A DNA stretch of 64,000 nucleotides from Neorhizobium sp. SOG26. Lineage in GTDB: Bacteria > Pseudomonadota > Alphaproteobacteria > Rhizobiales > Rhizobiaceae. Numbering within the stretch: position 1 is the first letter of the stretch; the number at the start of each line of letters is the position of its first letter. This document shows, in pieces, positions 1 through 8,098 of this stretch. The stretch covers positions 1 to 64,000 of the forward strand of contig NZ_CP025513.1 in the NCBI RefSeq assembly GCF_003491345.1, written 5' to 3'. Made by a program: the position numbers and the translations under genes. The notes beneath the pieces were generated by a model. The model had not been told where the DNA came from. It saw only the letters and a list, made by a program, of their open reading frames with translations, and did no database searches.

Positions 1-731
1 GCGCGAGGTCCGAAAAAGCGCTCTAGTGTTCTCTCCGACGGCGTCAGCCCAGCAAGGCTCGCCCGCGCAGCATTGATGCCGTTCTGCACGCCAAGGCCGA
101 CGAACAGGTAGTGGCCGCTAGCGCCTTCCATGCAGGTGTCGCGGAATGGAAAGAGTGCGACGGCTGCGGCATTGCCGATCGCAGACCCGATCAGTTCGGC
201 TCGTTCCGGGTCATCCAGAGCCCGACATAAGAGGTGGGCGGCGGCTACAGCGGCGCCGATACAGCCGAACGTCCCGGTGTCATGAAGAAGCGGCTGCATG
301 CCGCCGAGCGACGCGCCAATTCTCGCCGAAACCTCATAGCCCGCCATCACCGCATCCAGAAAGGAAGACGCTGGCGCTTGCGTCTCCTCGGCAATTGCGA
401 GCGCGGCCGGGAGGACATGGCTCATCGGGTGACCGCGGGCACGCCGGTGCCCGTCCTGCAGTTGCAGCACGGTCATTGCCATACCGTTGACCAAGCCGGC
501 AACAGCCGCGGGAGAACCATCAGGGAAACCGGCAGTCGAAGCGTTGCCGGCACCGCCAGCCGCCACCAGTGTTGCGCGGGCCCGCGCGACGGATGGATGT
601 GCCGCACCCGCCACCATGACCGCCACAGTATCCAGCAGGAAATCGCGATACGCGGTTCGGACATCGCGCGGAACCTGCCCGAAGCGGTTTCGTGCGGCGG
701 CAATTGCAAGGCGGCGGGCGGCGTCGTGCAT
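1..731 (-). CDS. MmgE/PrpD family protein, N-terminal part (cut by window edge)
   Basis: Open frame of 243 codons from an ATG at 731 that runs off the left edge. Members are usually about 450 aa, so roughly the C-terminal half is missing. Seen: the family's first-domain motifs, GHPMSHVLPAALA at residues 100-112 and HDTGTFGCIGAA at 150-161. Known: the family includes 2-methylcitrate dehydratase, cis-aconitate decarboxylase and other hydro-lyases or isomerases of branched tricarboxylic or dicarboxylic acids. The start lies 4 bp after the stop of the upstream racemase-fold gene, with a weak GAGAG ribosome site, so it is co-transcribed as the most distal visible gene of the catabolic operon. Exact reaction unknown; an isomerase or dehydratase acting on the operon's dicarboxylate is an inference. 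Confidence 0.85.
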   Translation of the reverse strand, partial: MHDAARRLAIAAARNRFGQVPRDVRTAYRDFLLDTVAVMVAGAAHPSVARARATLVAAGGAGNASTAGFPDGSPAAVAGLVNGMAMTVLQLQDGHRRARGHPMSHVLPAALAIAEETQAPASSFLDAVMAGYEVSARIGASLGGMQPLLHDTGTFGCIGAAVAAAHLLCRALDDPERAELIGSAIGNAAAVALFPFRDTCMEGASGHYLFVGLGVQNGINAARASLAGLTPSERTLERFFGPR

Positions 732-735
732 GCTC

Positions 736-1512
736 TCAGCCTTTGGCCGCGTTCTCGGCTGCAGCCCCAGCCTTCATCATCGCATGCAGCATGTCGAGCC
801 GCGGCTCGACCGGCGCCGGGTAAACGTCACGTCCGTGGCGAAGGCCGAGCGCCAGGAAGGTTTCCACCAGCTTGTAGGTAAGCGGGCCTGGATTGACGAC
901 AGGAACCGGCAGGTTCGCCGCCAGGTATTCACCCGCCTGGTGCATCGTGGTCGAGCCAAGGCAGATCACTTCCGCCCCATCTTCCTCGATGCAACGCATG
1001 GCGACTTCGCGCATGCGCGGGAATACCTTGTCTTCCTTGCCGCCGAGAAGGTTGGAGAAGTCCGGCGGCTGGTCAAAACTGCGCACCGAAGCGCATTGCC
1101 GGTCAAACCCATATTCGCGGATTGCCTTCCGGTAGCGCGGCAGGGCCGGCTCCCACTGTGCCAGGACCGAGAACTTGCCGCCGAGCGTCAGCGCGTAGAG
1201 CATGGACGCCTTGCCGGCGCCGATGACCGGGATGGGCAGAACCGAGCGCAGCATGACCATGCCGCTGTCCGACATGGTATCGATGCAGACGGCATCGAAA
1301 CCTTCGGCTTCAGCGTTGCAGCCCGCTTCGAAGATCGCCAGATCCATCAGCCCCCAGTCGTGCGGCGACATGAACGAGGTCGGGCCGCAGGTCACCGGAC
1401 GGTAAGTCAGCTCCCAATCGGCCGGCAACGGCACATAGCGAGACTGCGCCTCTCGGTTTCGGACGCCTTCGGCATCCAGGGCGAAAGGAACGATGACAAG
1501 GATTCGGGTCAT
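736..1512 (-). CDS. Asp/Glu/hydantoin racemase-fold protein (copy A)
   Basis: 258 aa, cytoplasmic, no signal peptide. N-terminal strand RILVIVPF, central FDAVCIDTMSDSG (72-84) and ICLGSTTMHQA (183-193) place it in the Asp/Glu/hydantoin racemase superfamily, which also contains maleate cis-trans isomerase and arylmalonate decarboxylase. By eye, the two positions that hold catalytic Cys in classical racemases are Thr79 and Ser187 here, so ordinary two-cysteine racemization is doubtful. It overlaps the adjacent paralogue by 4 bp (ATGA) and has a GGAGGG ribosome site 6 bp before the ATG. Inference: it acts on the operon's dicarboxylate or half-amide, for example as an isomerase; the two copies may form a heteromer. 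Confidence 0.8.
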   Translation of the reverse strand: MTRILVIVPFALDAEGVRNREAQSRYVPLPADWELTYRPVTCGPTSFMSPHDWGLMDLAIFEAGCNAEAEGFDAVCIDTMSDSGMVMLRSVLPIPVIGAGKASMLYALTLGGKFSVLAQWEPALPRYRKAIREYGFDRQCASVRSFDQPPDFSNLLGGKEDKVFPRMREVAMRCIEEDGAEVICLGSTTMHQAGEYLAANLPVPVVNPGPLTYKLVETFLALGLRHGRDVYPAPVEPRLDMLHAMMKAGAAAENAAKG

Positions 1513-2282
1513 TGGTTGCCCTCCAGATATGCAGCGCCGGCAGCGCCAATCGCGCGGATCATGTCATGCTTCGGCACCAGCGGTGTCGGCCAGGTCGCCT
1601 TGCTGTGGGTGAGCTTCAGGTCGAGAGCGATCGATGCCAGCTTGTAGGTCAGCGGACCCGGGTTGATGACCGGCACCCCGATACGTTCTGAAAGCCACGA
1701 ATGCGCTTCATGCATCGTGGTTGATCCGAGGATCAGGACCTGCGCGCCATCCTCCTTCACGCATTTCTGCGCCGCCTCCAGAAGCATTGGGAATACCTGG
1801 TCTTCCTTGCCAGAGAGGAGGCTCTTGTTGTCCGGCGTGACACCGATCGAGCGCATCGAGGCGCATTTGTGCTCCATTCCCAATTCGCCTAGCGTCTTGG
1901 TGTAGAGCATCTTCCATCGATCCCACATCATCAGGATCGAGAACTTGTCGCCGAGCATCTGTGCGATCAGCATCGAATGGCGACCGGGCGCGATGACGGG
2001 GATGGTCAACACGGAGCGCAGCATCGCCATGCCGCTGTCGGACATGGTATCGATGCAGACGGCATCGAAACCCTCTTTCTCCGCATCAAGACCAGCGTCG
2101 ACAATCGAGAAATCCGCGAGCACCATGTCGTGCTGGCTGGAATAGTTCTTCGGGCCGACCCGCACAGGGCGGTAATGGAATTCGATACCTGGGCCGAGAT
2201 CGACCGCCTTCATCTGCGCTTCGCGGCGGGAGAGATCCTCCTTGCCCATCGGAAACGGTACGATGACCATGACCTTCTTCAT
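1509..2282 (-). CDS. Asp/Glu/hydantoin racemase-fold protein (copy B)
   Basis: 257 aa, clearly a tandem paralogue of the next gene: both carry GFDAVCIDTMSDSG at residues 71-84, LGSTTMH near 185-191 and INPGPLTYKL near the C-terminus. As in copy A, Thr79 and Ser187 stand where cysteines are expected in racemases. A strong AGGAGG site lies 5 bp before the ATG. It ends inside the start of copy A (ATGA overlap), which implies translational coupling. Family members include hydantoin racemase, glutamate racemase and maleate isomerase. The conserved non-cysteine pattern suggests a shared, different chemistry, or structural partners in which neither copy is a conventional racemase. Function remains unassigned. 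Confidence 0.8.
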   Translation of the reverse strand: MKKVMVIVPFPMGKEDLSRREAQMKAVDLGPGIEFHYRPVRVGPKNYSSQHDMVLADFSIVDAGLDAEKEGFDAVCIDTMSDSGMAMLRSVLTIPVIAPGRHSMLIAQMLGDKFSILMMWDRWKMLYTKTLGELGMEHKCASMRSIGVTPDNKSLLSGKEDQVFPMLLEAAQKCVKEDGAQVLILGSTTMHEAHSWLSERIGVPVINPGPLTYKLASIALDLKLTHSKATWPTPLVPKHDMIRAIGAAGAAYLEGNQ

Positions 2283-2344
2283 CAGTTCCTCCTGTCGGTC
2301 TGGGTGCGCACCGCTATTCCCAGCGGGGGCGGTGCGTGATGTGG

Positions 2345-3745
2345 TCAGCCTTGGGCGGCTATTCGCGCGGCACTGATCCCGGCCAGTCGACCGAATGTCG
2401 TGGCAGCCAGGAGGCCGTTGCCCGAAAGGTATCCGTAGTTGGAGTCACCCGAGACACCACGGGCAGCGCCACCACCGGCCATCAGGTTTGGCAGCGGCAT
2501 TCCGTCATCCCGCAGCACACGCGCTTCGGCATCAACGACAAGGCCGCCCTGCGTATGGAACAGCGCGCCGTTCACCTTCACCGCGTAGAACGGTGGCTTG
2601 AGCAATTGTTCCTCAGAGAACTGACGGCCGAAGCGGTCCGGCTGGCGGCTGCGTGCAGCTGCCTCAATCGCGTCAAACTCAGCCTTCACCGCGTCGAAAG
2701 GCAGGCCAGTGACGGCTGCAAGCTCCTCCAGAGTGTTGGCTGTCTTGACCGCGCCAAGCTTGCGGATCTCGCGGTAGTCGTAAAAGCCCATGGCCGCTTC
2801 TTCGCCCGCAGCATCGAAAATATCCCACGCCACGTGGCCCGGCTGTGCCGCGACCTCCGAGCCATGCTCGGAATACCCGCGCATCTCGTTGGAAAACCGC
2901 CGGCCCTCGGTGTTCAGAAGGACGCCACCTTTGGTGATGACCGCCCAGGTCAATGGCAGCGAATGAGGATGCGCAACGGATCCATGGCCCTGGTAGGCAC
3001 CCATGTCCGCGACCGCGGCACCGAGTTCGAGACCCCATTTTACGGCATCGCCTGTGTTGGACAGGTGGCCGCAGCACTCCGCATCTGCAATTTCGGGAAT
3101 GTATTGGCGCACCATTTCGGCGTCGCCCGCAAAGCCGCTGCAGGCCAAAACCAGAGACTGGCAACCGAGCGTCTCCAGTGCCCCGTCCGGACGGCAGAAC
3201 CGGACACCAGTCACGCGGCCGGAGCCATCGACATAAAGGTCTTCTACCGAGGCGCCCGTCACGAGGTCGATGCCGGCATTGGACACCGCGGCAAGCAACG
3301 CCTGCTCGAGATCCGCACCAGTGCGGCTCTTCGGGCCGTGCATGCGAAGGCGGGAATGGCCGGGGTAGAGGAAGCCGGTAACGAGTTCGAACTCAATGTT
3401 GTGGGCGTCCATCAACCAGTCGATCATCGGGCCGGCATTGCGCGCCAGCACCAGAGCCTGGTCGTGCGGCGTGTGATCATGTGTCTTCGCCACCAGGTCT
3501 GCCGCGAAGAGTTCCGGGCTATCATCGATGCCCGCTTGCTTCTGCAGGCGTGTGCACGGCGCCGGGATCAGTCCGGCTGACAAGGAGGTGGAGCCGGTCG
3601 GGTTCTCGTCGCGCTCCAGTACGAGCACCTCTTGTCCTTCGTCATGCGCGGCAAGCGCGGCAACAAGCCCGCACGCCCCTGCCCCGATCACGACAACCGG
3701 TACCTCGAAATCAAACTCCACGCCGCTGGCGCTCAAGACTGCCAT
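2345..3745 (-). CDS. FAD-dependent oxidoreductase (fumarate reductase/succinate dehydrogenase flavoprotein-like)
   Basis: 466 aa, soluble. A Rossmann FAD-binding motif GAGACG lies at residues 21-26, with the ribose-binding Glu44 in LVLERD. The C-terminus has the flavin-closing motif YLSGNGLLAATTFGR typical of the FAD-binding-2 family (fumarate reductase, tricarballylate dehydrogenase, 3-ketosteroid dehydrogenase). No Tat or Sec signal, so it works in the cytoplasm. It lies in the catabolic operon between the C-C lyase and the racemase-fold pair. A reasonable inference is desaturation of a substituted succinate to a fumarate or maleate, or the reverse. Substrate not determined. Start chosen at the ATG at 3745, which follows a GGAGAGGG stretch. 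Confidence 0.82.
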   Translation of the reverse strand: MAVLSASGVEFDFEVPVVVIGAGACGLVAALAAHDEGQEVLVLERDENPTGSTSLSAGLIPAPCTRLQKQAGIDDSPELFAADLVAKTHDHTPHDQALVLARNAGPMIDWLMDAHNIEFELVTGFLYPGHSRLRMHGPKSRTGADLEQALLAAVSNAGIDLVTGASVEDLYVDGSGRVTGVRFCRPDGALETLGCQSLVLACSGFAGDAEMVRQYIPEIADAECCGHLSNTGDAVKWGLELGAAVADMGAYQGHGSVAHPHSLPLTWAVITKGGVLLNTEGRRFSNEMRGYSEHGSEVAAQPGHVAWDIFDAAGEEAAMGFYDYREIRKLGAVKTANTLEELAAVTGLPFDAVKAEFDAIEAAARSRQPDRFGRQFSEEQLLKPPFYAVKVNGALFHTQGGLVVDAEARVLRDDGMPLPNLMAGGGAARGVSGDSNYGYLSGNGLLAATTFGRLAGISAARIAAQG

Positions 3746-3773
3746 ATCCCTGACCCTCTCCTCTGACAGTGGC

Positions 3774-3793
3774 GGGCGCCGCTCCCGGCGCCC
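3774..3793 (-). repeat. Intercistronic hairpin
   Basis: Perfect inverted repeat with 8-bp arms (GGGCGCCG / CGGCGCCC) and a 4-nt loop, between the lyase and flavoprotein genes. There is no T-run after it on the minus strand, so it is more likely an RNA-processing or stability element than a terminator. Confidence 0.5.
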
Positions 3794-3803
3794 TGAACCT
3801 CGC

Positions 3804-4697
3804 TCAATAGCTCGTACGATTTTCCTCAGGCGTCCCGTAACGGGCTTCGAGCTCCTGGATCTCGGGCATCCGCGCCATGTCGAAGAACTCCTTGAAGCTC
3901 ATCACGTTTGGCGCGATCGACGCGATCGTCTCTTCGTTCTTCAGCACCTCCAGCGTGCGTCGCGCCGCTTCGCAGGCCGAGAGCAGCAGCCAGTTCGGAT
4001 AGATGATGAGCTTGAAGCCGAGCGCTTCGATTTCCGATCGCTTCAGGAACGGCGTCTTGCCCGACGTGGCCATGTTGTAGAGCAGCGGGATGCCTGGGAA
4101 GCGCGGCGCGATATGCGGGAGGTCATCGGGGCCGGGACTTTCGATGAAGACGACGTCAGCACCCGCTTCGCGGTACATCTCGGCGCGGTCGAAGGCAGCA
4201 TTGCGACCATGTAGCGCCAACGCATCGGTGCGGGCGATGACAACGAAATTCTCGTCAACGCGGGCGTCGACCGCGGCCTTGACCTTGGCAACCATGTCTT
4301 CTGTCGAGATGAGTTGCTTGCCGGCCAGGTGACCGCACCGCTTTGGCAGCACCTGGTCTTCCAGGTGAACTGCAGCGACACCGCCACGCTCATAGAGCTG
4401 GATGGCGCGACGGACGTTGAGCGGCCCGCCGAAGCCGTTGTCGGCGTCAGCGATTAGCGGCACATCGGAAGCATCGGCGATGCGGGTGGCGTTGTCGACC
4501 ATTTCCGTCATGGTCAGAAGACCAACGTCCGGATAACCGAGACGCGTGGCCGAGGTGCCGGCGCCGGTCATATACATAGCCTCGAAACCTGCCTCGGCAA
4601 CGAGACGCGCATACATGGCATCGACGACCCCTGGAGCCATGACGGCCCGTTCGCCTGCGAGCGCCTGCCGCAGACGTTGTGTCCGAGTAAGAGACAT
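3804..4697 (-). CDS. Isocitrate lyase/PEP mutase family C-C lyase (methylisocitrate or 2,3-dimethylmalate lyase-like)
   Basis: 297 aa, TIM-barrel enzyme of the isocitrate lyase/PEP mutase superfamily. The metal-binding acidic cluster ADAD is at 83-86, HLED at 111-114, and the flexible loop KRCGH is at 119-123. The loop cysteine (Cys121) marks the lyase branch (2-methylisocitrate lyase, 2,3-dimethylmalate lyase), unlike PEP mutase or oxaloacetate decarboxylase. Start set at the ATG at 4697 because GGAGAA lies just upstream; an in-frame codon 36 bp earlier lacks one. It is next to an ABC transporter and in the same operon as a LeuCD-type hydratase. Hydration followed by lyase cleavage would give pyruvate plus a short acid. 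Substrate not proven. Confidence 0.85.
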   Translation of the reverse strand: MSLTRTQRLRQALAGERAVMAPGVVDAMYARLVAEAGFEAMYMTGAGTSATRLGYPDVGLLTMTEMVDNATRIADASDVPLIADADNGFGGPLNVRRAIQLYERGGVAAVHLEDQVLPKRCGHLAGKQLISTEDMVAKVKAAVDARVDENFVVIARTDALALHGRNAAFDRAEMYREAGADVVFIESPGPDDLPHIAPRFPGIPLLYNMATSGKTPFLKRSEIEALGFKLIIYPNWLLLSACEAARRTLEVLKNEETIASIAPNVMSFKEFFDMARMPEIQELEARYGTPEENRTSY

Positions 4698-4759
4698 TGT
4701 CTTCTCCGTTTCTCCGTAAATTGGTCCGCCCACACCACATCCAGGCGCGGGCGGATCCG

Positions 4760-5461
4760 TTACATGCCTAGATAGGCTTGGCGTAGCTGGGGATCGGCAA
4801 GCAGACCTGCTGCGTCTCCCTGCATGACGAAACGACCCTGCTCGATCACGTAGGCGCGCTTTGCAACACCCAGTGACTGCATGACATTCTGCTCGACGAG
4901 GAGCACCGCAACGCCATCGGCGTTGATCTTGGTGATGAGCCCGAACATCTCCTCGACCATGATCGGCGAGAGACCAAGCGAGGGCTCATCAAGGATGAGG
5001 AGTTCCGGCTCCGACATCATCCCGCGGCCGATTGCGAGCATCTGCTGCTCACCGCCGGACAAGGTACCGGCAAGCTGACCAAGCCGCTCCCTCAGGCGTG
5101 GAAAGATCGCGCAGATGCGCTCGAAATTCTGCTTGGCATTGCTGCTGGCACGGCGAAAGGCGCCGAGCTTCAGGTTCTCCGCGACCGACAGGTTCGGGAA
5201 GATCTTGCGCCCTTCCGGCACATGGGCGATGCCGAGCGCGACGATGTCGCGGGGCTTCTTGCCCGTGATTGTGACGCCCTTGAAGGAGATCGATCCACCG
5301 CTCGGGCGAATGAAACCGGAGATGACGTTGTTGAGCGTCGTCTTGCCGACACCGTTCGAGCCGAGGAGCGCGACGATCTCGCTTGCCTCGACACGCATGT
5401 CGATGCCCTGCAACACCGACATCGAGCCATAGCCCGCGCGAATACCGGAAATCTCAAGCAT
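4760..5461 (-). CDS. livF: LIV-type ABC transporter ATP-binding protein (LivF-like)
   Basis: 233 aa ATPase. Walker A is GSNGVGKTT (34-42), the signature LSGGEQQ is intact, and a Walker B with LILDEPSLGL follows, as in the LivF branch. Start taken at the ATG at 5461, which has AGGAGG 6 bp upstream and overlaps the livG stop by 8 bp (ATGCTTGA); a longer upstream frame is antisense to nothing but lacks a ribosome site. Partner of LivG, LivH, LivM and the periplasmic binding protein encoded just upstream. The symbol marks the family only: the catabolic context suggests that the cargo is an amide, imide or organic acid, not leucine. Confidence 0.93.
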   Translation of the reverse strand: MLEISGIRAGYGSMSVLQGIDMRVEASEIVALLGSNGVGKTTLNNVISGFIRPSGGSISFKGVTITGKKPRDIVALGIAHVPEGRKIFPNLSVAENLKLGAFRRASSNAKQNFERICAIFPRLRERLGQLAGTLSGGEQQMLAIGRGMMSEPELLILDEPSLGLSPIMVEEMFGLITKINADGVAVLLVEQNVMQSLGVAKRAYVIEQGRFVMQGDAAGLLADPQLRQAYLGM

Positions 5462-6194
5462 GGCTTCCCTCCTGAAGACGGGCGGCGGCGCCATGCCCAA
5501 GATAGGCCTCCACGACGGAGGGATCCTTGACGAGCTCGCGTGGCGGTCCATGCGCGATCATCTTGCCCTGGTTCAGGACGTAAGCTGTTTCGGCAAGACT
5601 CATCACCGCCTGCATGACATGTTCGATCATCAGGAAAGTATGGCCCTCGTCACGGATCTGGCGAATGATGCCGACGATCTCGGTGATCTCCGACGGGATA
5701 AGGCCGGCCATGACCTCGTCCAGCAGCAGAAGCTTGGCGCCGGTGGCGAGAGCACGCGCGAGTTCAAGACGCTTGCGACCAGCGATCGTCAGCGACGAGG
5801 CCGGCCGATCAAGCATCGCGCCCATCCCCAGCCGCTTGCCGACTTCACGGGAGACCGACATCGCATCGCGGCGGTCGTGATGGTGGAGATACGCGCCTAC
5901 GGCGATGTTCTCTTGGACTGTAAGGCCGGCAAACGGTTGCACGATCTGAAACGTGCGGATCATGCCCAGTTCGCAGATCCGGTGCGGCGGCAGGCCGGTG
6001 ATGTCCTGGCCGCGGAAGCGGACCGTTCCGACGTCAGCCTTCGTAAAGCCGGCGATCATCGTGAAGCAGGTCGTCTTGCCGGCGCCGTTCGGACCCAGGA
6101 GCCCGACGATCGACCCTTCGGGAACATCAAGATTGGCATCCGTGACTGCCTTCAGACCCCCGAAGCTCTTGGAGAGATTACGGACCTCAAGCAT
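5454..6194 (-). CDS. livG: LIV-type ABC transporter ATP-binding protein (LivG-like)
   Basis: 246 aa ATPase with Walker A GPNGAGKTT near residues 34-42 and Walker B ending LLLLDEVMAGL. Odd point: the ABC signature reads LTIAGRKRLE where LivG normally has an LSGGQ/LSYGQ-type motif, so the glycine pair is changed. LivF keeps a normal signature, so the heterodimer would have one canonical and one altered ATP site. It overlaps the livM end by 8 bp with the same ATGCTTGA junction seen at the livG-livF boundary. Start is the ATG at 6194. Confidence 0.92.
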   Translation of the reverse strand: MLEVRNLSKSFGGLKAVTDANLDVPEGSIVGLLGPNGAGKTTCFTMIAGFTKADVGTVRFRGQDITGLPPHRICELGMIRTFQIVQPFAGLTVQENIAVGAYLHHHDRRDAMSVSREVGKRLGMGAMLDRPASSLTIAGRKRLELARALATGAKLLLLDEVMAGLIPSEITEIVGIIRQIRDEGHTFLMIEHVMQAVMSLAETAYVLNQGKMIAHGPPRELVKDPSVVEAYLGHGAAARLQEGSHA

Positions 6195-7164
6195 TGTCGT
6201 TCTCCTTCTTCTTGAAGGGGCCGACGCGGCCGGCCAGTCCGACCAAGCCCTGCGGCAGGAAGCGAAGCGCGCAGATCAACACGATCGCGTAGAGCACGAA
6301 GTTCAGGCCCGGCGCGTTCGGGAGAAGGTGCTTTGCGCCTTCGCCGAGGAGATGCAAGCCAAGCGTGCCGAGCAACGGACCCCAGACGGTGCCGGCGCCG
6401 CCGATGATCGGCCCGATCAGCGCCTCGACCGAGACTGCGCTGCCGTAAACAACGGTGCTGTCGATGAAGAGCCAGAGCTGCAGATAAAGGACACCGGCAA
6501 GACCGCCGAATGCGCCGGAGATCGCCATCGCCTGGACCTTGATCTTGTAGGTATCGATGCCGAGCGCACGCGCGGCGTCTTCGTTTTCGCGCACGGCGAT
6601 CAGGTAGGCGCCGAACCGGGAGAACTTGATCAGCGCGGTCAGCGCCATCACGGCAGCAACAACGATCAACAAGGCCGTATAAACGACGGTGCGGTCATTG
6701 ATCTGCAGGTTGCCGATGCCTGGCGCGAGCGTGAGCTGCAAGCCGCTGCCCCCGCCTGTGAACTCGAAGGACGAGGCGCAGATGCGAAGGACCTCGGCAA
6801 AGGCGAGCGTCACAAGAGCGAAATACGAACCGCGCAGGCCATAACGGAATGCAAGTGCACCGATGAAGGCGCCCATGGCAGCCCCGGCGAGAATGCCCGC
6901 GCCAAAGCCGATCCATGCGTTGAGGCCGAATTTGACCTGGAGGATTGCCGACGCATAGGCGCCGGTGCCGTACATGGCGGCATGACCGAAAGAGGAAAGG
7001 CCGCCGAAGCCACCGGTAATGTTCCACGAGAGCGCGATCACGGCCACGATGAGCGCGTTGATCGTGAAGCCCATCCAGACCGGCGAGGAGGCGAAGTATA
7101 CGCCGAGCAGGTAGGCGATGGCGGCAGCCACGAGGGCGATTTGGCCCACAGAATTAAGTCTCAT
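6187..7164 (-). CDS. livM: LIV-type ABC transporter permease (LivM-like)
   Basis: 325 aa, strongly hydrophobic with about eight to ten membrane segments. It contains the permease motif around GGFGGLSSFGHAA (residues 51-63) and the cytoplasmic EAA-like loop RENEDAARALGIDTYK that couples to the ATPases. Start ATG at 7164 overlaps the livH stop by one base (TAATG). Forms the inner-membrane channel with LivH for the substrate of this catabolic operon. Confidence 0.92.
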   Translation of the reverse strand: MRLNSVGQIALVAAAIAYLLGVYFASSPVWMGFTINALIVAVIALSWNITGGFGGLSSFGHAAMYGTGAYASAILQVKFGLNAWIGFGAGILAGAAMGAFIGALAFRYGLRGSYFALVTLAFAEVLRICASSFEFTGGGSGLQLTLAPGIGNLQINDRTVVYTALLIVVAAVMALTALIKFSRFGAYLIAVRENEDAARALGIDTYKIKVQAMAISGAFGGLAGVLYLQLWLFIDSTVVYGSAVSVEALIGPIIGGAGTVWGPLLGTLGLHLLGEGAKHLLPNAPGLNFVLYAIVLICALRFLPQGLVGLAGRVGPFKKKENDNA

Positions 7165-8030
7165 TAGCGCGCCCTCCCCAGAAGCCCGGACGGTTTGAAG
7201 AGAAGGATCAGGATGAAGGCGAGGAAGATACCGATCTGACCAAGGCTTTCGCCCAGGAACAGGCCGCAGAGGGATTCGATAACGCCGAGGAGCAGGCCCG
7301 CAATCAACGCTCCTACAAGGCTACCCATGCCGCCAAGCACGACCGTGGTGAACGCAACCAGCACGAAGGTGTAACCGACCTGTGGGGTGACGTAGAAAGT
7401 CGGCAGCAGCAGGCAGGCGGCGAGCGCGACACAGGCAGTGCCGATGCCAAAGCAGATTGCATAGGTATGGTTGACGTCGATGCCGACGAGTTCGGCGCCG
7501 CGCTTTTCAATCGCAACTGCCCGGATGGCGGAGCCGGTGCGGGTATAGGCCATGAACGCCCAGAGGAGCGGGGCGACCGCAAGTGCTGCGACAAAAGCAA
7601 TGACGCGTCCGAGCGGCAGGTAGGCGCCAAGGATCTCGACCGTATCATAGGCGTAGGCGATGTCGGCCGTGCGGGTGTTCGATGTCCAGAAATAAAGTGC
7701 CAGGTTATCGACAATCATCGATATGGCGAGCGTGATAAGAAGCACGTTCTGCTCCGACCCGCTGCTCATCGGCGCGATCAACCCACGCTGCAGGGCATAG
7801 CCGAGCGCGAAGAACACCGGCAGCACAATCGGGATCGCGAGATAGGGGTCAACGCCGAGATGGTAGTGCAGGAAGTACACTGCATAGAGCGCCAGCATCA
7901 GAAGGCTGCCATGCGCGAAATTGATGATGTGCAGTACGCCGTAGATGAGGGTGAGGCCAAGCGCCACAAGCGCATAGACCGCCCCCATCATGAGGCCGCT
8001 CAGCACGGCAGGTAAGATCAGACTCGACAT
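7164..8030 (-). CDS. livH: LIV-type ABC transporter permease (LivH-like)
   Basis: 288 aa hydrophobic permease of the LivH family. N-terminal GLMMGAVYALVALGLTLIYG followed by HIINFAHGS is the family hallmark (residues about 12-43). Roughly eight membrane helices and a coupling loop near the middle (EKRGAELVGID). Lies 68 bp after the binding-protein gene, from which it is separated by a strong hairpin; coupled to livM by a TAATG junction. Confidence 0.92.
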   Translation of the reverse strand: MSSLILPAVLSGLMMGAVYALVALGLTLIYGVLHIINFAHGSLLMLALYAVYFLHYHLGVDPYLAIPIVLPVFFALGYALQRGLIAPMSSGSEQNVLLITLAISMIVDNLALYFWTSNTRTADIAYAYDTVEILGAYLPLGRVIAFVAALAVAPLLWAFMAYTRTGSAIRAVAIEKRGAELVGIDVNHTYAICFGIGTACVALAACLLLPTFYVTPQVGYTFVLVAFTTVVLGGMGSLVGALIAGLLLGVIESLCGLFLGESLGQIGIFLAFILILLFKPSGLLGRAR

Positions 8031-8060
8031 CAGGCTCGCCTTCGTGGTCTTGCAGAAAAG

Positions 8061-8087
8061 CTCCCGGCAGGCAGAGCCTGCCGGGAG
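8061..8087 (-). terminator. Hairpin between binding-protein and permease genes (attenuator/stabilizer)
   Basis: Perfect 12-bp arms (CTCCCGGCAGGC / GCCTGCCGGGAG) with a 3-nt loop. On the minus strand it is followed by CTTTTC, a short T-run. Position directly after the solute-binding-protein gene fits a partial terminator or RNA-stabilizing stem that raises binding-protein output over the permeases. Confidence 0.6.
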
Positions 8088-8098
8088 GCGCAGAAGGA

